Source of the DNA: a virus
DNA length: 50,100 bases
Direction: 5' to 3' (one strand)
IMG/VR virus record: IMGVR_UViG_3300030380_002955
Coordinates: 1 to 50,100 of that record
Each line of letters opens with the position of its first letter. Position 1 is the stretch's first letter. Under the pieces are notes generated by a model. That model saw only the letters and a list, made by a program, of their open reading frames with translations. It made no database searches and was not told the origin of the DNA. The position numbers and the translations under genes were made by a program. Shown piece by piece: positions 1 to 8,297 of this stretch.

Positions 1-27
1 AATACAAAAAAGTCAAAGGAGCTAGAT

Positions 28-516
28 ATGACTGAGAAGAGAAATGTTAGAGCACAAGAAGTAAGAGAAAATGTTCGTGATATAGAGAGTAGACCTCAAG
101 CATCATGGACACCTCCAGCGTTGTTAGATGCACCAGATGCTAGACCTGGTTTCGTACAACGATGGGTAGCTACGTCAATACAGGGAAAGGACACACCTGA
201 TAACGTATACAAACGTATGCGAGAAGGGTGGGAAGCTAGACCTGCGAGTACTGTGAAGAATCAGTTGTTTCCGACTATTAATCACGGGCAATGGGAAGGT
301 TGTATAGGTATAGAAGGTATGCTTCTATGTGAAATGCCAATAGAGAAACATCGGCAGATGAAAAGTTATTATGCAGGCAAAAGCGTAGAACAAAACCAAT
401 CTTTAACTAGCGATCTGACTGCTTTAGAGCAAAAGTCTGGACAAAAAATCTATCAAGAGAGAAAAAGTTCAGTTAGTGGTGGCAGACAAGTTTCTGTCAT
501 GGAAGATCAAACTTAA
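28..516 (+). CDS. hypothetical head-module protein upstream of capsid genes
   Basis: I do not recognise this 162-residue protein. It is charged, has no signal peptide or membrane segment, and contains a conserved-looking central part (FVQRWV near residue 43, then DNVYKRMREGWEARP) that suggests a folded domain rather than a low-complexity linker. It is the first gene of a tightly packed block leading to the decoration and major capsid proteins (15 bases to the next gene). This position suits a scaffold-associated or head-assembly protein, which is inference only. The start at 28 has a strong AAAGGAG ribosome site 7 bases upstream. The same frame is open back to base 1 and, if the window is circular, back to an ATG at 50074. 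Confidence 0.75.
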   Translation: MTEKRNVRAQEVRENVRDIESRPQASWTPPALLDAPDARPGFVQRWVATSIQGKDTPDNVYKRMREGWEARPASTVKNQLFPTINHGQWEGCIGIEGMLLCEMPIEKHRQMKSYYAGKSVEQNQSLTSDLTALEQKSGQKIYQERKSSVSGGRQVSVMEDQT

Positions 517-531
517 CTAGGAGAAGAAAAA

Positions 532-1086
532 ATGGCAAATGTAGACGCCGCTTTCGGGTTAATGCCCGTTCGTCATCTTAGTGGTAATGGTTATTCTAGA
601 GCCAACGTATATACTATAACTTCAGGGTTAGCTGAAAACATCTTCACAGGTGATGTAGTTATTATAACTTCAGATGGAGTTTTAACACCTCATTCAGCTA
701 CAGAGGTAAATAATATAGGCGTATTTGGTGGAGTATCCTACACTGCTACAGATGGATCTTATGTATATTCGCAATACTGGCCGTCAGGAACAGTTGCAAC
801 GAATATAAAAGCATATGTATATGACGATCCATATACAGTGTTTAAAGCTCAATCAGCAGGAGCTCCTGCACAGACTAACATAGGAAACTGTTGTGACCTT
901 GTTGCTGGTGCTGGATCTACTACTACAGGTCAATCTGGTTTTGAATTATCAGGAACTATGGCGGCAGGCACTGCGACTGCTAAGATCATAAGTCTGTTAG
1001 AAACACCAGATAATGCCTTTGGTACAAATGCAATAATGGAAGTACTTATCAATGAGCACTTGCTCAAAGATAGTGCTGGAATATAG
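532..1086 (+). CDS. capsid decoration / head-associated structural protein
   Basis: A 184-residue protein beginning MANVDAAFGLMPVRHLSGNG, an opening typical of small beta-rich proteins encoded just before phage major capsid proteins (ANxxAPFGLRPVxxL type). The rest is Gly, Thr and Ser rich with short beta-prone stretches and no membrane segment or signal peptide, which fits a capsid surface decoration or head-stabilising protein. It lies 13 bases upstream of the major capsid gene and has an AGGAGAAG ribosome site, so the two would be co-translated at high level. The family assignment rests on the N-terminal pattern and location. A minor head protein is the alternative. Confidence 0.72.
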   Translation: MANVDAAFGLMPVRHLSGNGYSRANVYTITSGLAENIFTGDVVIITSDGVLTPHSATEVNNIGVFGGVSYTATDGSYVYSQYWPSGTVATNIKAYVYDDPYTVFKAQSAGAPAQTNIGNCCDLVAGAGSTTTGQSGFELSGTMAAGTATAKIISLLETPDNAFGTNAIMEVLINEHLLKDSAGI

Positions 1087-1099
1087 GGAGATTTAAACA

Positions 1100-2002
1100 A
1101 TGGCAATGAATAGAGCACAATTTGCAAAAATGCTTGAGCCTGGTTTAAACACCTTGTTCGGGTTAGAGTATGATAGCTATCCACCAGAGTACACACAAGT
1201 ATTTGAAAGCAATACTTCTCAAAAAGCATTTGAGGAAGATGTATTGTTGACAGGCTTTGGTGCGGCTCCAACAAAAGATGAGGGTGCTGGAGTCAGTTAT
1301 GATTCTGCTTCTCAACAATGGACTGCTAGATATCAACATGAAACAGTAGCGTTGGCTTTCTCTGTTACAGAAGAAGCTGAAGAAGATGGACTTTATGGTT
1401 CACTAGCTTCAAGATATACAAAAGCGTTAGCGAGATCTATGGCAACAACCAAAGAAATCAAAGCCGCAACTATCTTAAACCAAGCTACTACAACTGCAGG
1501 TGGAGATGGAGTATCATTATTGAATACTGCACATCCAACTCAAAATGGCAACCAAAGTAATACTTTGGCTACTGCGGCAGATTTATCTGAAACTTCATTA
1601 GAAAGTATCTTGATAAATATTGCTGATATGAAAGATGATCGTGGTCTTAGGATCGCCGCACAAGGAACAATGTTAATTATTCCTACTGCTTATACTTTCG
1701 TAGCTGAGAGATTACTTGAAAGTCAATTAAGAACTGGAACTGCAGATAACGACTTAAATGCTATCAAGTCAGGTGGTTACCTACCTCAAGGATACCATGT
1801 AATGAGACGTTTAACAGATTCTGATCAGTTCTTTATCAAGACAGATGTACCAGATGGTCTTAAAATGTTCCAAAGAAGTCCTATGAAAAAAGGCATGGAA
1901 GGTGAATTTGAGACTGGAAATGTACGCTATAAAGTAAGAGAAAGATATTCTTTTGGTTTTACTGATTGGCGTGGAATTTTCGGAACAGAAGGTGCCGCAT
2001 AA
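1100..2002 (+). CDS. major capsid protein (HK97-fold, Mu gpT-like)
   Basis: A 300-residue protein with the features of the Mu gpT-like branch of HK97-fold capsid proteins. The N-terminal helical arm (residues 1-35) is followed by the segment around YTQVFESNTSQKAFEEDVLLTGFG. A central part matches the spine and A-domain pattern (KAATILNQA, then a HPTQNGNQSN loop and the LIIPTAYTFVAERLL strand-helix). The C-terminal part (VRYKVRERYSFGFTDWRGIFG) is the usual beta ending of such proteins. No delta domain or protease site is obvious, so scaffolding may be separate. It follows the decoration gene directly and precedes a GC-rich stem-loop, as is common for the most highly expressed structural gene. 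Confidence 0.9.
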   Translation: MAMNRAQFAKMLEPGLNTLFGLEYDSYPPEYTQVFESNTSQKAFEEDVLLTGFGAAPTKDEGAGVSYDSASQQWTARYQHETVALAFSVTEEAEEDGLYGSLASRYTKALARSMATTKEIKAATILNQATTTAGGDGVSLLNTAHPTQNGNQSNTLATAADLSETSLESILINIADMKDDRGLRIAAQGTMLIIPTAYTFVAERLLESQLRTGTADNDLNAIKSGGYLPQGYHVMRRLTDSDQFFIKTDVPDGLKMFQRSPMKKGMEGEFETGNVRYKVRERYSFGFTDWRGIFGTEGAA

Positions 2003-2014
2003 GAAACTAAGATG

Positions 2015-2036
2015 GGAGAGGGGGTAACTCCTCTCC
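2015..2036 (+). other. stem-loop after the major capsid gene
   Basis: GGAGAGG at 2015-2021 pairs perfectly with CCTCTCC at 2030-2036 around an 8-base loop, in an otherwise AT-rich context and 12 bases after the capsid stop codon. There is no T-run after it (the following bases are TAAACATAACCC), so it is not a standard intrinsic terminator. It could attenuate transcription into the tail genes or protect the 3' end of capsid mRNA from exonucleases. Confidence 0.6.
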
Positions 2037-2090
2037 TAAACATAACCCTTGACTGCGAAAGCAGACATTTGCCAAGACAAGGAGATTGAC

Positions 2091-2561
2091 ATGGCTAAAT
2101 CAACTTTTTCAGGACCCGTAGTATCCAATAATGGTTTTATATCTGCTGGTTCTAATAACATAAAAAACATTACTGCAGAAACAACTTTAACATTTAATGA
2201 TCATGCTGGTCGTATTATAGAAGTCAATGATGCAGATGGTGCAATAACATTACCTTCTATCGTATCTGCAGAATTAGGTGCAAAATATACATTCTTTATA
2301 GGCACAGATGCAACAGACTTAGATATCAAAACTGATGGAACTGACAAATATGTTGGATCAGTCATGGTTGCAGTCACAGATGGATCAAAAAAATCCTTTA
2401 TTCCAGGAGCTACAAATGATGTAATATCATTAAATGGTGGCACACAAGGTGGTGACAAAAATTCATATGTTGAGATTACTGCACTTGCAACTGCTGAATA
2501 TCTAGTGCAAGGCGTATTGATTGGTTCTGGAACAGTAGCGACACCTTTTGCTGATAGTTAA
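2091..2561 (+). CDS. virion structural protein, beta-rich
   Basis: A 156-residue protein with a Gly/Thr/Asp-rich, beta-prone composition. The stretch ITLPSIVSAELGAKYTFFIG, followed by DIKTDGTDKYVGSV and a C-terminal VQGVLIGSGTVATPFADS, resembles a small structural protein I associate with marine phages. It may be a decoration or head-fibre protein. The function is not certain. I place the start at the ATG at 2091, which has AAGGAG 7 bases upstream. The in-frame TTG at 2049 lies in the capsid trailer and has no ribosome site. It follows the post-capsid stem-loop and sits 12 bases before the next gene. Confidence 0.75.
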   Translation: MAKSTFSGPVVSNNGFISAGSNNIKNITAETTLTFNDHAGRIIEVNDADGAITLPSIVSAELGAKYTFFIGTDATDLDIKTDGTDKYVGSVMVAVTDGSKKSFIPGATNDVISLNGGTQGGDKNSYVEITALATAEYLVQGVLIGSGTVATPFADS

Positions 2562-2573
2562 TAGGAGGTACTA

Positions 2574-2984
2574 ATGGCTGATATAACATCAAGCACTATA
2601 CTTTCTGAAAATACTCGTCAAATCGTTATGGCATTTCAATATCAGTATGTAGATACTGGAGATGAATCTGCAGTTAAAAAGGTAGATGTTTCAACATTAC
2701 AATCAAACGCCAATGGCAGTCCATGTACTGGAGTTAAAATTACAAAGTGTACTTGGGTTGTTAAAGGCATGACTGTAAGAGTTTTAGCAGATGCTGATTC
2801 TGATATTATTATGCTGAATCTTGATGAGGGTCAAAGTGGTGAGGTAGACTACACAGATGTTGGTGGTTTACCTAACACAAAGCAGACTGGCACAAGTCCA
2901 AGTGGTGATATAATGTTTACCACAACTGGTGCAGGAAGTGGTGATTCGTATCAAATTGTTTTAACAATGACTAAGAAATATTAG
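2574..2984 (+). CDS. hypothetical virion protein
   Basis: A 136-residue protein of unrecognised family. It has alternating hydrophobic/polar strands (VKITKCTWVVKGMTVRVLAD, then DIIMLNLDEGQSGEVDYTD), no membrane segment and no signal peptide, so a compact beta-sandwich virion protein is likely. It has an AGGAGG ribosome site 5 bases upstream, and the next gene starts 8 bases after its stop. Position between capsid and adaptor genes suggests a head-surface or head-tail joining part. That is inference. Confidence 0.7.
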   Translation: MADITSSTILSENTRQIVMAFQYQYVDTGDESAVKKVDVSTLQSNANGSPCTGVKITKCTWVVKGMTVRVLADADSDIIMLNLDEGQSGEVDYTDVGGLPNTKQTGTSPSGDIMFTTTGAGSGDSYQIVLTMTKKY

Positions 2985-2992
2985 AGTGAAAT

Positions 2993-3691
2993 ATGGCAAC
3001 ATCAAACACAGTTGCATTTAGACCTAATATAGAAGAAATAATAACTGAGGCTTATGAAAGATGTGGTCTTGATATTCAGACAAGAACTGGAGATCAAGCC
3101 ATATCTGCAAGGCGTAGCCTCAACTTATTATTCTCAGAATGGGCAAATCGTGGCATAAATTATTGGGCAGTAACTCAAAATACTTTGAATTTAGCTCAAG
3201 GTACAAGTTCTTATGATCTACCCGCAGGTATTTTAGACTTTCTAGATGTTGTAATCTACAATTCAGCAGATGCTACTAGAACAGATACAATACTTAACAG
3301 AGTTACAATATCTGAATATAATCAAATACCAAACAAATCAAATACTGGAAAACCAAATCAATATATGTTGGACAAAGGTAGGCAAACTGGATCTAACAAT
3401 ATTTACAAAATATATGTTTGGCAAACACCAGATATTGGTACTTACAGATTAAATTATTGGGCAATGACACAATTAGACGATGTAACGCTATCTAATCAAG
3501 ATGCAGACATACCTTATACATGGTCAGAGTGCATATGTGCTGGACTTGCAAGTAAGTTATCAGTCAAGTTTGCACCTGATAAGTTTCCATTATTAAGTGG
3601 ATTGTATAAAGAGGCTTTTGAATATGCATCATCTAACGATAATGATGGCGTTTCTCTTAAATTACAACCTACAGGACTCAACCTAAGATAA
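2993..3691 (+). CDS. head-completion / tail adaptor protein (P22 gp4-like)
   Basis: A 232-residue protein with the pattern of P22 gp4-type head-completion proteins: an N-terminal helix pair (IEEIITEAYERCGLDIQT, then AISARRSLNLLFSEWANRG) and a typical LxxGTSSYDLPAGILDFLDV strand motif around residues 69-87. These proteins form the ring that extends the portal and holds the tail nozzle. The product is cytoplasmic and virion-assembled, with no signal peptide. It overlaps the next start by one base. Together with the gp10-like gene at 11635 it indicates a P22-type short tail. A T7 gp11-like adaptor is the alternative name for the same role. Confidence 0.8.
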   Translation: MATSNTVAFRPNIEEIITEAYERCGLDIQTRTGDQAISARRSLNLLFSEWANRGINYWAVTQNTLNLAQGTSSYDLPAGILDFLDVVIYNSADATRTDTILNRVTISEYNQIPNKSNTGKPNQYMLDKGRQTGSNNIYKIYVWQTPDIGTYRLNYWAMTQLDDVTLSNQDADIPYTWSECICAGLASKLSVKFAPDKFPLLSGLYKEAFEYASSNDNDGVSLKLQPTGLNLR

Positions 3692-4875
3692 TGGCTAACT
3701 TTGCTTCAGGAAAAAAATCTAAAGCCATAAGCGACATAAGTGGAGCAAAGATACCTTATACCCAATTGAAAACTACTTGGGATAATTTAAGAGTAGAGCC
3801 TTCAGAGTACGATCCAAAGCACCCACAACTAACTCCAGCTACAAATGTAGTAGATGCAACTGCTTTACGAAACCCAAGACCAGATAATGATCCAGAAAAT
3901 GTAGTTATAAATTTTGCCTTTACGAGCAACATATTTTTATCAAGGGTTGAGAGATCTCAAATAGGCACACACATAAATGCACTTACAAGCGTTGGAACTG
4001 TGTCATTATTTGTAGAAGAAGAGCAAACAGGAGTACAAGGTACAAGTGCAGTAGGATCGGCAGCCGCGGGTCTTGGTGTTGATGGAGTTCAAGCCACTGG
4101 AGCTATTGGAACTGTAGTTGCAGAAGATCAAGTAGATGTAAGTCCAAGTGGAACTGTAGGCACAACTGCGATTGGTGATTATCAAACTGGTGCAGTTACC
4201 ACTGGTGTTCAAGCAACGGGTGCGACTGGCACTGAAACAATTGAACATGATAGAATATTTGATCTACCAAATGGTGGAGTAGATGGAACTGGGGCAATTG
4301 GCACTTCAGCACCACAGTCAGATGTAATCTCTAGTGGTGTAGTGGGAACTACTGCTACAGGAGCAGAGGTTGGTCAATCTAATGTGATTGCAACTGGAGT
4401 TGCTGGAACTGGTGCTATAGGTACTTTTGGCGAAGAAGGAAATGGCACACTCAATCTTACCATCACGCCAACAAGTGCAGTAGGTACTGCAAACACAGGT
4501 ACAGAAATTGCTGAATCTGTTATACCAGAATCAAATACTAATGGTTGGGGTGAAAATCCATTTGGATATGCTGAATGGGGTGGAGATGGTGAGGTTAAGG
4601 CAACTGGTGGTGTAGGTGAAAGTAGCATAGACATATTTAACGGGCCAAATCCAGTAGATGCAGTACAAGGAACAACTGCAATAGGAACTTATGTTCCAGA
4701 AAATGAATTAACAGAAAGTGGAGTTGCAGGAACTGGTGGAATTGGTACAGTAAGTCTAGATACAGATGTTCCAACCACTGGAGTTGCTGGAACTACTGCA
4801 GTAGGAACTGAAAGTGTGGCGATCAATCCTGGGTTTGGTGAAGGAGCATGGAATGATGGAACATGGGGTAATTAA
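3691..4875 (+). CDS. repeat-containing virion structural protein
   Basis: A 394-residue protein. Residues 1-95 form a non-repetitive head (IPYTQLKTTWDNLRVEPSEY and ALRNPRPDNDPENV are distinctive). From about residue 114 the chain consists of roughly twelve degenerate copies of GVxGTxAIGT separated by 8-16 variable residues. The C-terminus ends in aromatic-glycine motifs (GAWNDGTWG). Such short Gly-Thr repeats normally build a beta-solenoid or fibrous rod, so a tail or head fibre is plausible. The head domain would be the virion anchor. It starts on the last base of the adaptor gene stop and ends exactly before the next gene, which implies strong translational coupling. I do not know a named family. 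Confidence 0.72.
   Translation: MANFASGKKSKAISDISGAKIPYTQLKTTWDNLRVEPSEYDPKHPQLTPATNVVDATALRNPRPDNDPENVVINFAFTSNIFLSRVERSQIGTHINALTSVGTVSLFVEEEQTGVQGTSAVGSAAAGLGVDGVQATGAIGTVVAEDQVDVSPSGTVGTTAIGDYQTGAVTTGVQATGATGTETIEHDRIFDLPNGGVDGTGAIGTSAPQSDVISSGVVGTTATGAEVGQSNVIATGVAGTGAIGTFGEEGNGTLNLTITPTSAVGTANTGTEIAESVIPESNTNGWGENPFGYAEWGGDGEVKATGGVGESSIDIFNGPNPVDAVQGTTAIGTYVPENELTESGVAGTGGIGTVSLDTDVPTTGVAGTTAVGTESVAINPGFGEGAWNDGTWGN
4030..4815 (+). repeat. degenerate coding tandem repeat (GVxGTxAIGT)
   Basis: About twelve copies of a Gly-Val-x-Gly-Thr-x-Ala-Ile/Val-Gly-Thr unit, spaced 18-28 residues apart, within the structural protein at 3691-4875. At DNA level the copies are related but diverged (for example GGAACTACTGC and GGAACTGGTGC cores), so the array is conserved at protein level rather than recently amplified. 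Confidence 0.8.
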
Positions 4876-5502
4876 ATGAATTATACAAGTTTAGTAACAA
4901 ATATTAAAAATTATTTAGAAGATGATGGAACAGAATTTGAAACATCAATACCTACAATAATAACACAAGCTGAAAGTATGATATTTGGAAGATTGCCTAA
5001 TTTACCTTGTTATAGAAAAAAACTTTCTGGAAATTTAGTTATAGGTACAAAAGAGTATTCTGTAAGTGGTGCGAGAATGATTAGACAAGTTGCAGTCACT
5101 CAAGCAAATAGTGATGTAATTTACTTAAAACATAGAGTAGATAGCTATCTTAGAGATTTTACACCAAATGCAAGTACATCTGGAGTTCCATTTATGTATG
5201 CGACAAGTGAAGCAGATACATCTGGAATCAAAATTTTATTAGCACCTTCACCAAGTGCTACTTTAGCATATGAAGTAGACTTTATAGGTCTAGAAACGGG
5301 ATTGTCTCCTAGTAACCTCACTAGTTGGATAGGAGATAATGCAGAGCAAGTTTTGCTAACTGCTTGTTTGTTGGAAAGTTCCTCTTTTCTTAAAGCTCAG
5401 GATAGTGTAAACTTGTATAAGGCTCAATTTGATGAGGCAATAGCATTGTTTCAGCAAGAGATGCAACGTAATTATCAAGCAGAATACGAAGGAGGTATTT
5501 AA
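4876..5502 (+). CDS. phage adaptor-like protein
   Basis: A 208-residue protein resembling the phage adaptor family found near tail-tube genes of short-tailed phages (DUF6682-like, from memory). Features are an N-terminal helix (YTSLVTNIKNYLEDDG), the pattern IPTIITQAESMIFGRLPNLP, a central beta part, and a C-terminal helix NLYKAQFDEAIALFQQEMQR. The role would be a second ring or connector between portal and tail. It begins immediately after the upstream stop and is 2 bases from the next gene. Because a gp4-like protein is already present at 2993, this could instead be a nozzle-associated or fibre-attachment ring protein. Confidence 0.7.
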   Translation: MNYTSLVTNIKNYLEDDGTEFETSIPTIITQAESMIFGRLPNLPCYRKKLSGNLVIGTKEYSVSGARMIRQVAVTQANSDVIYLKHRVDSYLRDFTPNASTSGVPFMYATSEADTSGIKILLAPSPSATLAYEVDFIGLETGLSPSNLTSWIGDNAEQVLLTACLLESSSFLKAQDSVNLYKAQFDEAIALFQQEMQRNYQAEYEGGI

Positions 5503-5504
5503 CA

Positions 5505-5924
5505 ATGGCGATAACACAAGCAATGTGTACATCATTTAAAGCAGAAATTTTAGATGAGGTTCACGATTTAGCGGCAGATACATTAAAGATAGCTCTTTAT
5601 ACAAGTTCTGCATCATTAGACGCTTCAACGACTGCATATACAACCTCAAATGAGGTAGCTAGTGGTAATGGTTACACAACTGGTGGTGAAGCATTAACAA
5701 GTAAAACTGTATCAACAAGTGGTACAACTGCATTCTTTGATGCCGCTGATCCTACATGGACAAGTGCATCATTTACTGCTAGAGGTGCATTGATATATAA
5801 TAACTCTGCAAGTGACAAAGCAATAGCAGTATTGAACTTTGGTGGAGACTTTACAGTTTCATCTGGTACATTTAGAATTGTTTTTCCTGCAGCGGGTGCA
5901 AATGCTATCATAACTATAGCTTAA
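5505..5924 (+). CDS. conserved phage structural protein
   Basis: A 139-residue protein with the pattern of a small phage structural protein: a helical start (CTSFKAEILDEVHDLAADTLKIALYTSS), then a YTTGGEALTSKTVS segment and an alternating beta C-terminus (FTARGALIYNN, FRIVFPAAG). I recall this arrangement as common next to tail fibre genes, but its molecular role is not known to me. It has a GGAGG ribosome site and is 12 bases upstream of the fibre gene. There is no membrane or export signal. Confidence 0.7.
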   Translation: MAITQAMCTSFKAEILDEVHDLAADTLKIALYTSSASLDASTTAYTTSNEVASGNGYTTGGEALTSKTVSTSGTTAFFDAADPTWTSASFTARGALIYNNSASDKAIAVLNFGGDFTVSSGTFRIVFPAAGANAIITIA

Positions 5925-5936
5925 AGGAGTAAGTAA

Positions 5937-7445
5937 ATGGCTAGTAGCTACGTCAATAATCTTAGATTAAACGAAATGGCAACTGGTGATGCCAGTGGTA
6001 CATGGGGAACAACAACAAATACTAATCTGGAACTGATTGGTGAAGCTCTTGGTTTTGGCACAGAAGCTATAACAACAAATGCTGATACTCATGACACAAC
6101 AGTTGCTGATGGTGCAAGTGATGCTGGTAGAGCTATGTATCTTAGATACACTGGTACACTAGATAGTGCTTGTACAATTACAATTGCACCAAATACTATG
6201 AAACGTATGCAATTTATAGAAAATGCTACTAGTGGATCACAAAACATAATAATAAGTCAAGGTCTTGGTGCAAACATAACTATACCACCTGGAGATACTA
6301 AAGCAGTATACTTAGATGGTGCTGGCAGCGGAGCGGCAGTTGTAGATGCTTTTGCTTCTCTAAATGTAGTAGATTTAAAAGTACAAGATGATTTAACAGT
6401 TACAGATGATTTAATTGTAAATGGTGATATTGACCTTGAAGGTAACATGGATATCAATGGTACTTTAGAAACAGATGCTATTTCAATAGATGGTACAAGT
6501 GTTACTGCAACTGGTGCAGAATTAAATTACAGTGATACTGGTCAATCAGTTGGTGTTGTTGTTGCAAGTAAAGTTGTAACTGCAGATGCTAACAAAGATG
6601 TGGCATCATTTAGAAATATAACATTAACTGGAGAACTTGATGCAGGTTCATTAGATGTTTCTGGAGATGCAGATATAGATGGAACATTAGAAGCAGATGC
6701 AATTACCTTAGGTGGTACTGCTCTAGCTTCATTATTTAGTCCATTAGCTGGTGGCAGTGACATTGTTACAACTGGAGCATTAAATTCTGGTTCAATAACA
6801 TCTGGCTTTGGTGCTATAGATAATGGTTCTTCTGCCATTACAACTACAGGTACTATTACAGGTGGGCAACTTACAGTTGATGACATAACAATAAATGGTT
6901 CTACCATATCTGATAGTGGAGCTTTCACCATAGATGCTGGGGCATCTATTAGTCTTGATGCTGATGGTGGAGAGTTAATATTTAAAGATGGTGGAACTTC
7001 TATTTTAGACATATCTAATAGTTCAAGTAATGCTGTGATTGGTTCAAAAGTTTCAGATAAAGACCTTATCTTCAAAGGGAATGATGGTGGTTCAACTATA
7101 ACTGCTCTTACTCTTGATATGTCTGGAGCAGGAGCGGCAACATTTAATAATGATGTAACTGCCTTTTCTGATAAAAGACTTAAAACAGATATTGAGCCAA
7201 TAACAAATGCTTTGCCAAAAGTTATGCAAATGCAAGGTGTATCATATAAAAGAAATGATATAGAAGATGCAAGAACTCAAGTTGGTGTATTAGCACAAGA
7301 TATGGAAGCTATTTTACCAGAAGTTGTTCTTACGGCAGATGATGAAATGCAAACCAAATCAGTTGATTATGGCAAAATATGTGCAGTATTGATAGAATCA
7401 ATTAAAGAATTAAAAGCAGAAATAGACGAACTTAAAGGGAGATAA
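5937..7445 (+). CDS. tail fibre with C-terminal S74 intramolecular chaperone
   Basis: A 502-residue fibre protein. The N-terminal 45 residues (LRLNEMATGDASGTWGTTTN) are a typical virion attachment segment. Residues 150-390 are repeated strands of the DLxVxGDIDLEGNMDINGTL type, expected to fold as a trimeric beta-helix. The C-terminus from about residue 409 (SDKRLKTDIEPI, then VGVLAQDMEAILPEVV and a final coiled coil) is a peptidase S74 / intramolecular chaperone domain. In the family it trimerises the fibre and then self-cleaves at the Ser before DKRLK. The protein probably recognises the host surface. The next gene encodes an adhesin candidate that may sit at its tip. Confidence 0.88.
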   Translation: MASSYVNNLRLNEMATGDASGTWGTTTNTNLELIGEALGFGTEAITTNADTHDTTVADGASDAGRAMYLRYTGTLDSACTITIAPNTMKRMQFIENATSGSQNIIISQGLGANITIPPGDTKAVYLDGAGSGAAVVDAFASLNVVDLKVQDDLTVTDDLIVNGDIDLEGNMDINGTLETDAISIDGTSVTATGAELNYSDTGQSVGVVVASKVVTADANKDVASFRNITLTGELDAGSLDVSGDADIDGTLEADAITLGGTALASLFSPLAGGSDIVTTGALNSGSITSGFGAIDNGSSAITTTGTITGGQLTVDDITINGSTISDSGAFTIDAGASISLDADGGELIFKDGGTSILDISNSSSNAVIGSKVSDKDLIFKGNDGGSTITALTLDMSGAGAATFNNDVTAFSDKRLKTDIEPITNALPKVMQMQGVSYKRNDIEDARTQVGVLAQDMEAILPEVVLTADDEMQTKSVDYGKICAVLIESIKELKAEIDELKGR

Positions 7446-7448
7446 TAA

Positions 7449-8273
7449 ATGGCTCTACCATCAGTTGGCTCAGCAATAAGTTTATCTCAAATTCAATCAG
7501 AGTTTGGTGGTTCTAACCCTATATCTCTTTCAGAATACTATGGAAAAGGTAACGCTCCAGGTTCTGGTGCAATTACAATGTCAGCAGATTTTGGTGGTAC
7601 TAGCAATGCTCCACCAGACCCTCAAACATTTAGTGGTGCTGGTACAAGTAACATAACTATTGCAGATAATGTTCAAGCTATTGGTGTTCAACTTGTTGGT
7701 GCTGGTGGTGGAGGTGCTGGTGCTGGTGGAATGTTTAACTTTAATGGTGGTGGTGGTGGAGCTGGTGGTAACGTCATTGCTTACCATAATGTTAGTGCTG
7801 GACAAACTGTAAGTGCAATTCGTGGTTCAGGTGGTGCTGGTGTAGGAATGTTTACTGGTGGTCCGAATGTTGGTAAACCTGGTAATGCAGGTCAAAGTAC
7901 TCGTGTTACACTTGCTGGGTCAACTATAGCTACTGGTAATGGTGGTAGTGGAGGTACGGCTCCAACAACTGGTGGTTCAGGTGGAGGCACAAGCACAGGT
8001 GGAAGTGTTTATAATGTGACTGCAAACACTGGTAATTCTGGTGGAAATGGAATGGGTTCAGGTTCGCTATCAGGTGGTGCAGGTGGTTCATCGCCAGTAG
8101 GCTCGGGTGGAGCTAATCCTAACAATTCACCTGGTGGTGCAGGTGGCATTGGAGCAGGTGGAGGTGGAGCAGGTTCTAACATGGGCATAAGAAGTGGTGG
8201 TAATGGTGGTGCAGGATATGTCAAGGTTACTTTTTACACTTCACAAAATCCCCCACCAGACCTTAGTTTTTAG
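7449..8273 (+). CDS. glycine-rich tail tip / adhesin candidate
   Basis: A 274-residue protein. The start contains SLSQIQSEFGGSNPISLSEYYG, a motif of phage tail fibre and tip proteins (SxxQIQxEFGGSNPISLSEYY). From residue 80 on, the chain is more than one third glycine, with blocks such as GAGGGGAGAGG and GGGGGAGG alternating with hydrophobic strands. This fits the glycine-rich domain family and resembles the polyglycine sandwich of gp38-type adhesins. That last comparison is inference. It follows the S74 fibre gene by 3 bases, so it could be a fibre-tip receptor-binding protein. Confidence 0.75.
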   Translation: MALPSVGSAISLSQIQSEFGGSNPISLSEYYGKGNAPGSGAITMSADFGGTSNAPPDPQTFSGAGTSNITIADNVQAIGVQLVGAGGGGAGAGGMFNFNGGGGGAGGNVIAYHNVSAGQTVSAIRGSGGAGVGMFTGGPNVGKPGNAGQSTRVTLAGSTIATGNGGSGGTAPTTGGSGGGTSTGGSVYNVTANTGNSGGNGMGSGSLSGGAGGSSPVGSGGANPNNSPGGAGGIGAGGGGAGSNMGIRSGGNGGAGYVKVTFYTSQNPPPDLSF

Positions 8274-8297
8274 ATAAAATTATAGGAGTTTTAAAAA

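Noticed and set aside
930-1274. Minus-strand open frame opposite decoration and capsid genes
   Set aside because: It lies fully opposite two well-supported plus-strand genes with ribosome sites and shows no family pattern; a shadow of their codon use.
4030-4815. Possible CRISPR or minisatellite array
   Set aside because: Repeats are degenerate, in frame and protein-conserved; there are no constant DNA repeats with unique spacers.
6542-7075. Minus-strand open frame of 177 codons opposite the fibre repeats
   Set aside because: The long open frame follows from the repetitive composition of the fibre gene; no ribosome site and no recognisable protein.
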